Shown here: piece after piece, positions 1 through 7,117 of the stretch
Layout: each line of letters begins with the position of its first letter
Numbering within the stretch: the first letter of the stretch is position 1
Source: DASWIG01 sp965371445
GTDB taxonomy: Bacteria; Acidobacteriota; Thermoanaerobaculia; Multivoradales; J023
Length of the DNA stretch: 19,806 nucleotides
Assembly: GCA_965371445.1 (NCBI GenBank)
Contig: CBDUYN010000188.1
Span: forward strand, 1-19,806
Reading direction: 5' to 3'
Notes under the pieces: model-generated
Database searches by the model: none
What the model was told of the DNA's origin: nothing
The model's input: only the letters and a program-made list of their open reading frames with translations
Position numbers and translations under genes: made by a program

Positions 1-168
1 GGAAGTCCTGGTAGTCGTCGGCCATCCCCCGGCGGACCTCCGGCCATACCGAGAAGAAGAGCATCGGTGCCGGGGACTTCTTGCTCTTGCCGATCGGCTG
101 GCAAGGATCCTGGGCCAGGATCTTTTCGACGCCAGCGTCTCCGGGTCGCGCACGAGCTCCCAGCGCAC
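1..168 (-). pseudogene. 5' part of an unrecognised minus-strand gene, apparently frameshifted, running off the left edge
   Basis: A GTG at 166-168 has a good Shine-Dalgarno (GGAGGA on the minus strand, about 178-183) and opens with VRWELVRDPETL. In that frame the protein then turns into an Arg/Ser-rich stretch typical of out-of-frame GC-rich DNA. The neighbouring frame instead gives a natural-looking sequence (VEKILAQDPCQPIGKSKK, then APMLFFSVWPEVRRGMADDY) open to the window edge. Removing two bases, or adding one, near 126-136 would join them as ...RDPETLVEKILAQD.... I read this as a gene start with a small indel, either a real lesion or a sequencing error. The family is not recognised. It lies 47 nt downstream of the Uma2 gene on the same strand and could be co-transcribed with it. 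Confidence 0.35.
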
Positions 169-215
169 GTCAAGTGTCCTCCGGGGGCACAAGCGGCGGG
201 CTGCCCAACGCGGGA

Positions 216-1175
216 TCAGCCCGCGAGCTCGGCGAGGCGAGCCCGCAGACGAGCATTTTCCGTCTCGATCTCGTCCACGCGTTGCTCCGCCTCTTCGGCT
301 CGCTGTTCTGCCTTTTTGGCTCGCTGGCGCTCCTCCTCGGCGTGCTGATCCGCCTTTTCGGCTCGCTGGCGCTCCTCCTCGGCATGCCGGCGCTCCTCTT
401 CGGCCCGCTGATCCGCCTTTTCGGCCCGCTGGCGCTCCTGCTCGGCCCGCTGGCGCTCCTGCGCGGTCCGCTGGCGCTCCTCCTCGGCGTGCTGGCGTTC
501 CCGTTCCGCCTCGGTCGGTACCAGCCGGCCGTCGGGATGGAAGAGACGCAACCAGTTGCCCGTCACCCCCTCGTACTCGCCGTGCCACACCCCGAGCTCG
601 GCCTCGAGCTCGCGACTCCACAGACGGCCCTCTGCCGACCCGGCGATCGGCTGGTAGGAGTTGTCCAGGAGGCGAAGACCCTCCACCGTCGGGCCCTGTG
701 GGGCGTAGAGGAAGTACTCCGAGGTCTTGAAGGTCTCTTCGTAGAGCCGCTTCTTGCCGCCACGGTCGTAGGCCGCCGTCGACGGCGAGAGGAGCTCGAC
801 GATGAGGTCGGGAAGGCGGCCGCCCTCTTCCCAGGCGATCCAGGCGTCCCGCTCGCGTTCGGCATCGACGTCTTGGACGAGGAAGACGTCGGGACCGCGG
901 AAGGCGGTCTTTTTCGGCTCCTCGCCGCGTTGCCCGGCTTCGAAGAGGGCGAGCTGGCGCTCCTCTTCGGCCACCGCCTGCGCCTGCTCCACCGAGTAGT
1001 AGACGAACATGTCGCCTCCCGCAAAGTAGTCGGCGCGTCCGAGCTCCAGCATCCGGGAACGGATCAGGGAGATGAAGAGATTCATCTGCATCCGGTGGTA
1101 GGGCTTGTCCATCGGGACTCCGTCTGCTGTGACGAGCTCAAAGTCGTGATCTGCGAGGGCTGCTTTCGGGCTCAT
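216..1175 (-). CDS. Uma2-family putative endonuclease with C-terminal heptad-repeat coiled coil
   Basis: 319 residues; the ATG at 1175 follows AAGGAAGG. Residues about 1-215 resemble the Uma2 (DUF820) family, a PD-(D/E)XK nuclease fold abundant in cyanobacteria, planctomycetes and Acidobacteria. Visible motifs are PDVF (D96), PDLIVELLSPS (E127) and the following lysines K141/K142 in the segment ending TSEYFLYAP, which match the D...E...K active-site pattern. Residues about 221-319 are a highly charged tract of near-exact seven-residue units such as AEEERQR, ending in an ETENARLRARLAEL segment: a classic long coiled coil. This suggests an oligomerisation or partner-binding tail. Uma2 proteins are called putative restriction endonucleases by fold only; no substrate is established and no methyltransferase partner is present here. 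The gene lies 134 nt downstream of the P450 remnant on the same strand. Confidence 0.82.
   Translation of the reverse strand: MSPKAALADHDFELVTADGVPMDKPYHRMQMNLFISLIRSRMLELGRADYFAGGDMFVYYSVEQAQAVAEEERQLALFEAGQRGEEPKKTAFRGPDVFLVQDVDAERERDAWIAWEEGGRLPDLIVELLSPSTAAYDRGGKKRLYEETFKTSEYFLYAPQGPTVEGLRLLDNSYQPIAGSAEGRLWSRELEAELGVWHGEYEGVTGNWLRLFHPDGRLVPTEAERERQHAEEERQRTAQERQRAEQERQRAEKADQRAEEERRHAEEERQRAEKADQHAEEERQRAKKAEQRAEEAEQRVDEIETENARLRARLAELAG
276..509 (-). repeat. 21-bp-period tandem repeat tract coding the Uma2 coiled coil
   Basis: Degenerate tandem units of about 21 bp (seven codons, AEEERQR / AEKADQR / AEEAEQR types) fill residues about 223-300 of the Uma2 protein. The unit equals one coiled-coil heptad, so changes in copy number would alter rod length without shifting the frame. 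On the plus strand the same DNA reads as a false hydrophobic repeat (LFGSLALLLG-like). Confidence 0.8.
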
Positions 1176-1309
1176 GGTGCCTTCCTTGGGTCGGTGACCG
1201 CTCGCTTCAGCCTAGCACAGGCTTCGTCTCGCAGCAGAGCCTACAACCCCTCCCGGTGGACCACGCATCCCGCCTCGGTCATGGCTCGGTGGCGTCTACC
1301 TCAGGATCG

Positions 1310-2066
1310 CTAGTCGAACCGGCCGAGCAGCCGCACCCGCAGCCCGTCTTCGGGCTGAAACGTCACGGGGCCGCTACGGCGCGGACGCCGTCGGGAGCTG
1401 CCGTCAAGCTCCAGGTCCCAGTCGCGCAAGAGCGTCGCGGTGACCACCGCCATCTCCACTTGAGCCAGCACCATTCCGGCACAGCTACGAGTGCCCCCGC
1501 CAAAGGGAAGCCAGTCCTGCTGGCGGACCTTGCGGCCGAAGAAGTTGTCGGGCTCGAAGCGGTCGGGATGCGGAAAGAGGGACCGGTCGTGGGCCAGCAC
1601 CTGGTAGGCCTGGCCGATCATCGTCCCCGGTGGGATGCGGTAGCCGCCGAGCTCGACCTCCTGGGCCACAAAGCGAATGCCGGCGATCGGCCCGATGGCC
1701 TGGTAGCGCAGCCCCTCCTGGACCACTGCGTCGAGATAGGGCAGATGCTTCAAGTCCTCCGCCTCGATCGGACCGGCGCCGGCTGGGCCCCGCGACCACC
1801 GCCTCCTCCGGCATCCTGTGGACGCGGCGCATGAGCTCGGCCGAGCACAGCAAGACGAGTGGCCCCATACCGTAGGGCCGGATGGAGAAGATCTCTCCAC
1901 ACTCTTCACTCGCTTCGGCGAGCAGGCGAAAGGGATCGCGCTGGAAGCGTATCGTCTGCGACCAACGAGAAAGTGAGGGCTCGGGTGGAAGCGGCCGCTC
2001 CTCCGTCCTTTCCTCGAGCTCCGGCCAGGATCCGGAGGGTCTCTGCTCAACAAGTGCCTGCGGCAT
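1310..2066 (-). pseudogene. Cytochrome P450 remnant with internal deletion and frame change
   Basis: The start ATG at 2066 has a strong ribosome site (GGGAGG, 2074-2079). The first frame gives a plausible P450 N-terminus (LPPEPSLSRW, then RFQRDPFRLLAEASEECGEI, ending MPEEAVVAG). Around 1773-1800 this frame becomes junk and the next frame takes over with an unmistakable P450 C-terminus: IEAEDLKHLPYLDAVVQEGL (K-helix, with EGLR as ExxR), a PDRFEPDNF meander, and the haem loop FGGGTRSCAGM with the thiolate Cys. About 250 codons remain against roughly 400-450 in an intact P450, so about 150-200 are missing, including the I-helix with its oxygen-binding acid/Thr pair. This deletion cannot make an active enzyme. 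The alternative is an assembly error joining two parts of an intact gene. It ends with TAG at 1310-1312. Confidence 0.85.
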
Positions 2067-2070
2067 GATT

Positions 2071-2080
2071 CTACCTCCCA
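2071..2080 (-). promoter_or_regulatory. Ribosome binding site of the P450 remnant
   Basis: The minus strand reads TGGGAGGTAG, with GGGAGG seven nt before the ATG at 2066. It fixes the original start of the P450 reading frame and shows that the 5' end of the gene is intact. Confidence 0.7.
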
Positions 2081-2191
2081 AAAACGACCTCCCCAGGTAT
2101 CGAGATGGAAACCAGCCCGCTGCCAGCTTCCGGCGAAATGTGAGCACGGATCTCTGACCTGGCGAAAGGCAATTACCTGTCCCGTCGTAAC

Positions 2192-2220
2192 AGCATACCC
2201 CATATCGGTCGGTTTGTCCA
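2192..2220 (-). promoter_or_regulatory. Candidate sigma-70-type promoter ahead of the P450 remnant
   Basis: On the minus strand TGGACA (2215-2220, five of six to the -35 consensus) is followed after 17 nt by TATGCT (2192-2197, four of six to the -10 consensus). Transcription would begin near 2185, giving a leader of about 120 nt before the P450 ATG. The 198-nt gap after the OmpA-like gene leaves room for an independent promoter. No clear terminator hairpin is seen in this gap. Confidence 0.35.
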
Positions 2221-2264
2221 ACCTCCTTCCTCGAGGCATCGACGTCCTGAACAGCCGTGCGCCC

Positions 2265-2888
2265 TTAGCGCAACACTACGAGGACGACCCGGCGATTCTT
2301 GGCCCGTCCTTCACGGCTCGAATTGTCCGCCACCGGCGCCGTCTCGCCGTAGGAGATCGCCGACATCCGGTGCAGCGGCAGGCCATGGCGCATGTTGAGG
2401 TATCGAAGCACCGCCTGTGCCCTCTCGTAGCCGAGCTCCAGGTTGTAGGCCTCTTCTCCGGTGGTGTCCGTGTGCCCCTGGACCTCGACATAGATCTGCT
2501 CGTTCGCGGTGATCAGCCCGGCGGCGAAGGTGTCGAGGGCGGCCATGGCGTCGGCGCCCAGGTTCGCTACGTCGAAGTCGAACGTGACGTTCTCGTCCGA
2601 GAGGACGGTCTCGAAAAGGAGCTTCCCCTCGGCTAGCTTGCCGGCCTTTTGGGCCCTCTCCAAAGCCTCCCTCGCCGTCTGGGAGGCGTCTTCGAGAGCC
2701 AGGGTGACCCCTTCGATCTGCCGTTCCTGATCCTCGAGGCGGGTCTGGTTGGCCTCCACCTGACCTTCGACGTCGTCGAGCCGGGTATGGGTCGTCCGGA
2801 CCTCCTCGCGGACGTAGCCCTTGGTCGCGCAGGAGACGAGGGACCCCAGGACGAGGAGAGTGAGCAGAAAACAGGACGTGGTGCGCAT
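2265..2888 (-). CDS. OmpA/Pal-like outer-membrane lipoprotein
   Basis: 207 residues from the ATG at 2888, preceded by GGAGGT (2895-2900). A longer open frame extends upstream into the VWA gene, but the lipoprotein signal fixes this start. Residues 1-20 are a signal peptide ending in the lipobox LVSC (lipidated Cys20), with Ala at +2, consistent with outer-membrane sorting. Residues about 30-85 are a polar helical, probably coiled-coil segment with Leu spaced through LDDVEGQVEANQTRLEDQER. The C-terminal 110 residues are an OmpA-like peptidoglycan-binding domain: FDFDVANLG, VEVQGHTDTTG, NLELGYERAQAVLRYLN, ISYGE and GRAKNRRV follow the family pattern. It probably tethers the outer membrane to peptidoglycan. 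It starts 19 nt after the VWA stop codon, so the two are likely co-transcribed. Canonical Pal lies in a tol cluster, which is absent here, so this is a paralogue. Confidence 0.88.
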   Translation of the reverse strand: MRTTSCFLLTLLVLGSLVSCATKGYVREEVRTTHTRLDDVEGQVEANQTRLEDQERQIEGVTLALEDASQTAREALERAQKAGKLAEGKLLFETVLSDENVTFDFDVANLGADAMAALDTFAAGLITANEQIYVEVQGHTDTTGEEAYNLELGYERAQAVLRYLNMRHGLPLHRMSAISYGETAPVADNSSREGRAKNRRVVLVVLR

Positions 2889-2907
2889 GGATGACCTCCA
2901 AAGTGGT

Positions 2908-3873
2908 TCAGACGTCTCGGGGCGCCAACCCGAAATAGCCCCGGCGGTGCCGGAGCCGGACTTTCTTGCGTCGAACCTCCAGGCGGATCGTGTGATCGCC
3001 GGGAGATCCCTGGTTGCGGGTTTCGAAGCCGAGCACGTACTGCTGGCGTAGCTCCGCCGAGATCGCTCGGCAGGACTCGGCGAGGCTGGCCGCGTCCTCG
3101 ACCGCATGATACCGGCCTCCGGTGGTGATCGAAAGCAGCTCGAGGAGATGGGAAAAGGAGGCCTCCTCACGAGGACGACGGGAGGCACGCTCGCCGCGCT
3201 GGAAACGCAGGTCGAGGGCGTAGAGCGGGAGCTCGGCGGCGCGCAGCGCGGCGCGCGACTCCGCGGGCGTCAGCGTCGAGGCGTTGTCACCGCCGTCGCT
3301 CAGGAGGACGGCGGCACGGCGCAGGGCCTCGTTCGGAGCCCGGATGCGCGGCAGGAAGGCTACCGCGTCGTGGAGCGCCGTCGTGCCGTAGGCGCGCCAG
3401 TCGGCCATGGCGGCCGTGAGGCGCGAGACGTCTCCGGTCCACGCAACCTCGACGCGCGCCTCCCCGGATGCGAAGGTGACGAGGGCCGTCTCGTCGCCCG
3501 GGCGTGCGTCGTCGAGAAACAGCCGCAAGGCGCTGCGGCTCGCCGCGAGCTTACCGCCGTTCGACATGCTGCCCGAGAGGTCCTGGAGGAAGATCAGGCG
3601 TATGGGGTTGTCGGCCCCGGACTCGAAGCTCTGGACCGGCACCGGACGCTCGTCGACGAAGAGACGGAAATCCTCGGCGGCGAGCCCCGTGACCGTCGCC
3701 GCCGAACCCTGGGCGCGTCGCGCCACGACCGGGACGAGCACCCAGGCGACCGACGCCGAGTCGCTGAATCCAAGCCGTGAAGCGGAGGTTTGTGCGGCCG
3801 GCCGCACCGCAATCGCGGCGGCGACGAGCGTCGTCGACAGAAACAGCGAGGTGGCGCAGCCCCTTGTGCCCAT
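2908..3873 (-). CDS. Secreted VWA-domain protein (VWFA-related Acidobacterial type)
   Basis: 321 residues. An N-terminal hydrophobic signal (about residues 8-27, cleavage near AAQT) is followed by a strand-rich segment with LAAEDFRLFVDERPVPVQSF. A von Willebrand A domain then spans about residues 90-290: the metal-site motif DLSGS starts at D98, the Thr at 164/165 sits in AYGTTALHDAV, and the third element is LLSDGGDN (D193). The C-terminus contains QQYVLGFE, TIRLEVRRKKVRLRHRRGYF and a short tail. This architecture matches the family catalogued as VWFA-related Acidobacterial domain, secreted proteins of unknown function thought to act in adhesion or envelope protein-protein contacts. The intact metal site argues for metal-dependent ligand binding. 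Its Shine-Dalgarno is weak (TAGGGG). It lies 83 nt after the lytic transglycosylase and 19 nt before the OmpA-like lipoprotein. Confidence 0.87.
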   Translation of the reverse strand: MGTRGCATSLFLSTTLVAAAIAVRPAAQTSASRLGFSDSASVAWVLVPVVARRAQGSAATVTGLAAEDFRLFVDERPVPVQSFESGADNPIRLIFLQDLSGSMSNGGKLAASRSALRLFLDDARPGDETALVTFASGEARVEVAWTGDVSRLTAAMADWRAYGTTALHDAVAFLPRIRAPNEALRRAAVLLSDGGDNASTLTPAESRAALRAAELPLYALDLRFQRGERASRRPREEASFSHLLELLSITTGGRYHAVEDAASLAESCRAISAELRQQYVLGFETRNQGSPGDHTIRLEVRRKKVRLRHRRGYFGLAPRDV

Positions 3874-3956
3874 GCCCCTAGGATACCGTGTGGCTCCCGA
3901 GCCAGGCAGTGGAATCAGCCACAGACCGTCCGACAGGAGGCTCGCAGCCCACTTTT

Positions 3957-5684
3957 TCAGGGAATCACCAGGACCTGTGAGGGCCGGATGAGGCTACCGC
4001 GGATGCGGTTCGCATGGCGCAGCGCCTCGACCGTCGTGCCGTAGCGACGGGCGATCCTCGACAGGGTCTCGCCCGAGCGTACGACGTGCCTCGCCCCGCC
4101 CGCGGCCGAGACCTGGATCCGCTGGCCGACGTGAATGCGGTCGGCATTGTCGAAGGAGTTGGCGTCCAGCAGAGCGGCAAGCGTCGTACCGTAGCGGCGG
4201 GCGATCGTCGAGAGGCTCTCGCCTCGCCGGACCACGTGGATCGCCGGAGTCGAGGCGACGGCGGCGGACCGCGCGATCGAGCGGCCCCGCCCGGGCGGGA
4301 TCAGGAGCTTCTGTCCTTTCCGGATGAGATGGGGGCTGGCGAGGTTGTTGGCGCGCTGCAACGCGGCGACCGAGGTCCCGAAGCGAGCCGCGATCTTACC
4401 CAGGGTGTCGCCGCTGCGTACCCGGTAGCGCAGACCTACCTGGTGGGCTGCAACGGCTGCGGTGGGAAGCTCGCCGTAGGCCGTGCGGAACGCCTCCTGC
4501 CGGCCTTGCGGAACCCGCAGCGAATAGCCCTTGGGCAGGTAGAGGTTGTCGGCCCAGACGTCGCGCACGAGCGCCGGGTTCCTCAACTGCAGCTCGTCGA
4601 GCGGCGTCGCGGCTCGAGCGGCAAGCTCCCGGACCGAGACGAAGCTCTCCGTCACGTACACGTCGAACTCGATCGGCGGATCGGGCCGGGTCCCGGGGAA
4701 GTAGCGCTCCCGGTTCTCGTAGATCGTCGCCGCGGCGATGAGCTCGGCGTAGAAGTTGCGCGAGGCGAAGCCAAAAGTCCGCGAGTGGTAGCTCTCGACG
4801 ATCTCGCCCAGGTCGCGGGTACGCCGCAGCCTTACCGCTCGCTTCATGCCGTTCGTGCCGTGGTTGTAGGCGGTGACGGCGAGCGGCCAGTTGCCGAGCT
4901 CGGCGTGGTTCTTGGCGAGGAGCTTGGCCGCCGCCTCGGTGGCGCGCCAGGGGTCGTAGCGCTCGTCGTATTCCAGCTCCATGGCGAGATAGGAGCGGGC
5001 CGTCGAGCGGACGAACTGCCAGATCCCCGCCGCGGCCGCCGACGAGTGAGCGCGAGTCTGGAACAGCGACTCGACGAAAGCCATCCTGGTCAGCTCCACC
5101 GGCAGGCCGAAGCTCTTGAAGGACTCCTCGAACTTCTCCATGAAGCGGCCGGAGCGCTCGATCCCCTCGGCGAAGCGATCCTTGAGACAGGTCTGGGTCC
5201 GCATCCGCCGCGCCGCCCCCGAGTACTTCGACCGCCCCCCGGGGACCGACTCGAAAAGCCGCGCGAGGCGGTCCTGGTCCTCCGGATGGTCCTTGGAGAT
5301 GCGCCCCGCCGCCAGGTCCCGCAGGATCGACCGGTACTTCGCTTCGGCTTGGCGAATCTCCTGGCGCCGGAGCGCTTGCCGGCGCGAGTCGGGAAGGTCT
5401 TTCAGGAGGCTGAAGTCGAGGACGGCATAGACGATGCCCAGGTAGCGCTCGTCGTGGAGCAACACGTGGTCGCTCGGGTACTCGGTGTAGATCGAGGTCC
5501 AGAAGTCGACGTTCGGGCGCAGGACCTCGGGGACCGGAAAGAGCTGGGGGTCCAGCTCGCGAAGCGCCGGTTCCTGCACACTTTCCTGGGCTCCCAAGAC
5601 GGCCGCGACGAGCCACAAGCAGACGAGGAGAAGCAGAAGCGTTCCCCACCTTCGCCGTCGTCGTTCGATCCTGGTCTTCGTCAT
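3957..5684 (-). CDS. mltD: MltD-like lytic transglycosylase with three C-terminal LysM domains
   Basis: 575 residues from the ATG at 5684 with GAGGAG at 5695-5700; the longer upstream frame has no signal peptide and is rejected. An Arg-rich start leads into a single hydrophobic signal (about residues 13-32, AAVLGAQ). The SLT catalytic domain spans about residues 185-340: ES motif with the presumed catalytic Glu205 in AFVESLFQ, then GIWQF (220-224) and AYNHG (272-276). Three LysM modules follow at about residues 415-460, 478-522 and 530-575, each with an R-(S/R)-G-(D/E)-(S/T)-L pattern such as VRSGDTLGKIA, and the last ends at the C-terminus. The enzyme should cleave peptidoglycan glycan strands in the periplasm, producing 1,6-anhydromuramic ends, with LysM anchoring it to the wall. 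No lipobox Cys is evident, unlike E. coli MltD. Confidence 0.93.
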   Translation of the reverse strand: MTKTRIERRRRRWGTLLLLLVCLWLVAAVLGAQESVQEPALRELDPQLFPVPEVLRPNVDFWTSIYTEYPSDHVLLHDERYLGIVYAVLDFSLLKDLPDSRRQALRRQEIRQAEAKYRSILRDLAAGRISKDHPEDQDRLARLFESVPGGRSKYSGAARRMRTQTCLKDRFAEGIERSGRFMEKFEESFKSFGLPVELTRMAFVESLFQTRAHSSAAAAGIWQFVRSTARSYLAMELEYDERYDPWRATEAAAKLLAKNHAELGNWPLAVTAYNHGTNGMKRAVRLRRTRDLGEIVESYHSRTFGFASRNFYAELIAAATIYENRERYFPGTRPDPPIEFDVYVTESFVSVRELAARAATPLDELQLRNPALVRDVWADNLYLPKGYSLRVPQGRQEAFRTAYGELPTAAVAAHQVGLRYRVRSGDTLGKIAARFGTSVAALQRANNLASPHLIRKGQKLLIPPGRGRSIARSAAVASTPAIHVVRRGESLSTIARRYGTTLAALLDANSFDNADRIHVGQRIQVSAAGGARHVVRSGETLSRIARRYGTTVEALRHANRIRGSLIRPSQVLVIP

Positions 5685-5716
5685 GGTCGCGTCGCTCCTC
5701 ACAGAGTTCCCGATCC

Positions 5717-5747
5717 ATGATACGTCAAGGATCGCCGAACGGGTCCA
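5717..5747 (-). promoter_or_regulatory. Weak candidate promoter for the lytic transglycosylase gene
   Basis: Minus-strand TATCAT (5717-5722) matches the -10 consensus at five of six positions. A poor -35 (TGGACC, 5742-5747) lies 19 nt upstream. The predicted start, near 5710, would give a leader of about 25 nt before the ATG at 5684. Confidence 0.25.
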
Positions 5748-5761
5748 CCTGGGGGCCAAGC

Positions 5762-5788
5762 GGCGCCGAGAAAGGGACGTCCGGCGCC
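5762..5788 (-). other. GC-rich hairpin between rlmI and the lytic transglycosylase gene
   Basis: Perfect 7-bp inverted repeat GGCGCCG / CGGCGCC around a 13-nt loop, in the 161-nt gap after the methyltransferase gene. There is no T-run after it on either strand, so it is not a standard intrinsic terminator. It could slow polymerase or protect an mRNA 3' end, or be chance in GC-rich DNA. Confidence 0.3.
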
Positions 5789-5845
5789 ACAAGAGCTTAC
5801 CTGAGCTTCCTGACAGGCTCTGTGACGGAGTCCACACCTCGTCCC

Positions 5846-7033
5846 TCAAAGATTCTCTCCGGTCACGACACCAAGCCAACCCTTCAAGTACTCGCCCTGG
5901 GGATGGGTCACGGCGACCGGGTGGTCTCCTCCGGCAGCCAGGGGCCGCAGGAGCGAGAGCCGCACACCCGCTTCGACGGCGGCGCTGAAGAGGATCTGGC
6001 GAAAGAGCTTCGAGTCGACCGCCGCGGAGCAGCTGAAGGTGAGGAAGAACCCGCCGGGCTCGACGCGCCGCAGCGCGAGGCGGTTTACGTCCTTGTAAGC
6101 GCGGGCTCCGCGGTCACGGTGGGACTGGCGGCGCACCAGGGGAGGCGGATCGCAGACCACGAGGCCGTAGCGTTCGCGGCGCCCGCGGAGGTCTTCGGGA
6201 ACGTTGGCACGCACCCAGTCGACGGCCGCCTCTTCGAAGCCGTTCAAGCGCAGGTGCTCGCGGCCGAGCTCATGGAGCCGCGGGGACGACTCGACCGCCA
6301 CCGCGGACGTCGCTCCGCCGCGCAGCGCGTAGAGCGAGAAGGCTCCGCCGTGGGCGAAGAGGTCGAGCAGCGTCCTGCCGGCGGCCAGACGCTCGACGAG
6401 CTGCCGGTTCTCTCGCTGGTCGCAGTAGAAGCCCGTCTTTTGCCCCGCTTCGAGATGGGCCGTGAACCGCAACCCCGACTCGAGAAAAGCGGCGCTGGAC
6501 GGCAGATCGCCCGCGACGGCTTCGTCCTCGCGTCCGAGGCCTTCTTCGCGGCGCGCCGGCAGGCGGTTCATCTGCAGGATCGCAACGTCCTCACCCAGGA
6601 GCTCGCCGAGCGCCGCGTAGGCCTCGCCGCGCAAGAGCTCGAGCCCCGCCGAGGTAATCTGGCTGACGACGACGTCCCCGTAGCGGTCCAGCGTCCAGCC
6701 GGGGACGCCGTCGCCCTCGGCGTTGAGCAGCCGGTAGCCCGTCGTCTCCGGCGCCACGACGCGGCGGCGCAGGGCCGCGGCCTCGGCCAGGCGGGCGGCG
6801 AAAAAGCCCCGGTCGATCCCTTCCAGACGGCCCAGGAGGCGGACGCGGATCTGCGAGCGGGGGCTGTAGAAGCCCACGCCCAGGTCCTTGCCCTCGGCGC
6901 TCTCGACGCGGACGAGTGGCGCGTGCGCGTCGCCTTCCTCGCGGTCGACGGCACCTGAGAAAATCCAGGGATGGCCCTGGCGCACGGCCTTGTCGCGGCC
7001 AATCTTCAGACGGATTCGAGCTACTTTCGTCAT
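5846..7033 (-). CDS. rlmI: RlmI-type 23S rRNA (cytosine-C5)-methyltransferase
   Basis: 395 residues. The ATG at 7033 follows GAGG; the longer frame upstream overlaps the divergent dehydrogenase gene and is rejected. The N-terminus is a PUA-like RNA-binding domain (RQGHPWIFSGAV, residues about 18-29). The C-terminal Rossmann methyltransferase domain shows motif I DLFAHGGAFSLYAL, motif IV CDPPPLVR, and the FLTFSCSAAV loop with presumed catalytic Cys335. The tail ADHPVA-like GGDHPVAVTHPQGEYLKGWL is typical of the RlmI/YccW family. Members use S-adenosylmethionine to make m5C in 23S rRNA (C1962 in E. coli). Length agrees with E. coli RlmI (about 396). Which rRNA position is modified here is inferred from family membership. 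Confidence 0.92.
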   Translation of the reverse strand: MTKVARIRLKIGRDKAVRQGHPWIFSGAVDREEGDAHAPLVRVESAEGKDLGVGFYSPRSQIRVRLLGRLEGIDRGFFAARLAEAAALRRRVVAPETTGYRLLNAEGDGVPGWTLDRYGDVVVSQITSAGLELLRGEAYAALGELLGEDVAILQMNRLPARREEGLGREDEAVAGDLPSSAAFLESGLRFTAHLEAGQKTGFYCDQRENRQLVERLAAGRTLLDLFAHGGAFSLYALRGGATSAVAVESSPRLHELGREHLRLNGFEEAAVDWVRANVPEDLRGRRERYGLVVCDPPPLVRRQSHRDRGARAYKDVNRLALRRVEPGGFFLTFSCSAAVDSKLFRQILFSAAVEAGVRLSLLRPLAAGGDHPVAVTHPQGEYLKGWLGVVTGENL

Positions 7034-7062
7034 CGCCGCCTCACGGTAGCTTATCGTGCCCT

Positions 7063-7090
7063 TTGGCACCAGGGGTTCTATGGTGTTAAT
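7063..7090 (+). promoter_or_regulatory. Candidate promoter of the SDR-VOC gene cluster
   Basis: TTGGCA (7063-7068, five of six) and GTTAAT (7085-7090, four of six) are separated by 16 nt in the 84-nt divergent gap between the methyltransferase and the dehydrogenase genes. The start would be near 7097, giving a leader of about 20 nt that just contains the ribosome site. Confidence 0.35.
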
Positions 7091-7117
7091 CTCACCGGCA
7101 TGTACGGAGGTCAGGAG

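Noticed and set aside
276..509. Possible CRISPR-like array from regular repeats
   Set aside because: Units are contiguous 21-bp coding repeats without unique spacers and stay in frame with the Uma2 protein.
81..1313. Long plus-strand open frame with hydrophobic repeats (LFGSLALLLG-like), suggesting a membrane protein
   Set aside because: It is the antisense of the Uma2 gene; the hydrophobic repeats are the complement of the AEEERQR heptad codons, and no ribosome site or family match is visible.
216..2066. P450 and Uma2 neighbourhood as a restriction or defence island
   Set aside because: No methyltransferase, helicase, integrase or other defence gene is nearby; Uma2 genes are common and scattered in such genomes.
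4014..5720. 568-codon plus-strand open frame opposite the lytic transglycosylase
   Set aside because: GC-rich shadow frame, rich in Arg/Gly/Val with no domain signature. The minus strand carries clear SLT and LysM motifs.
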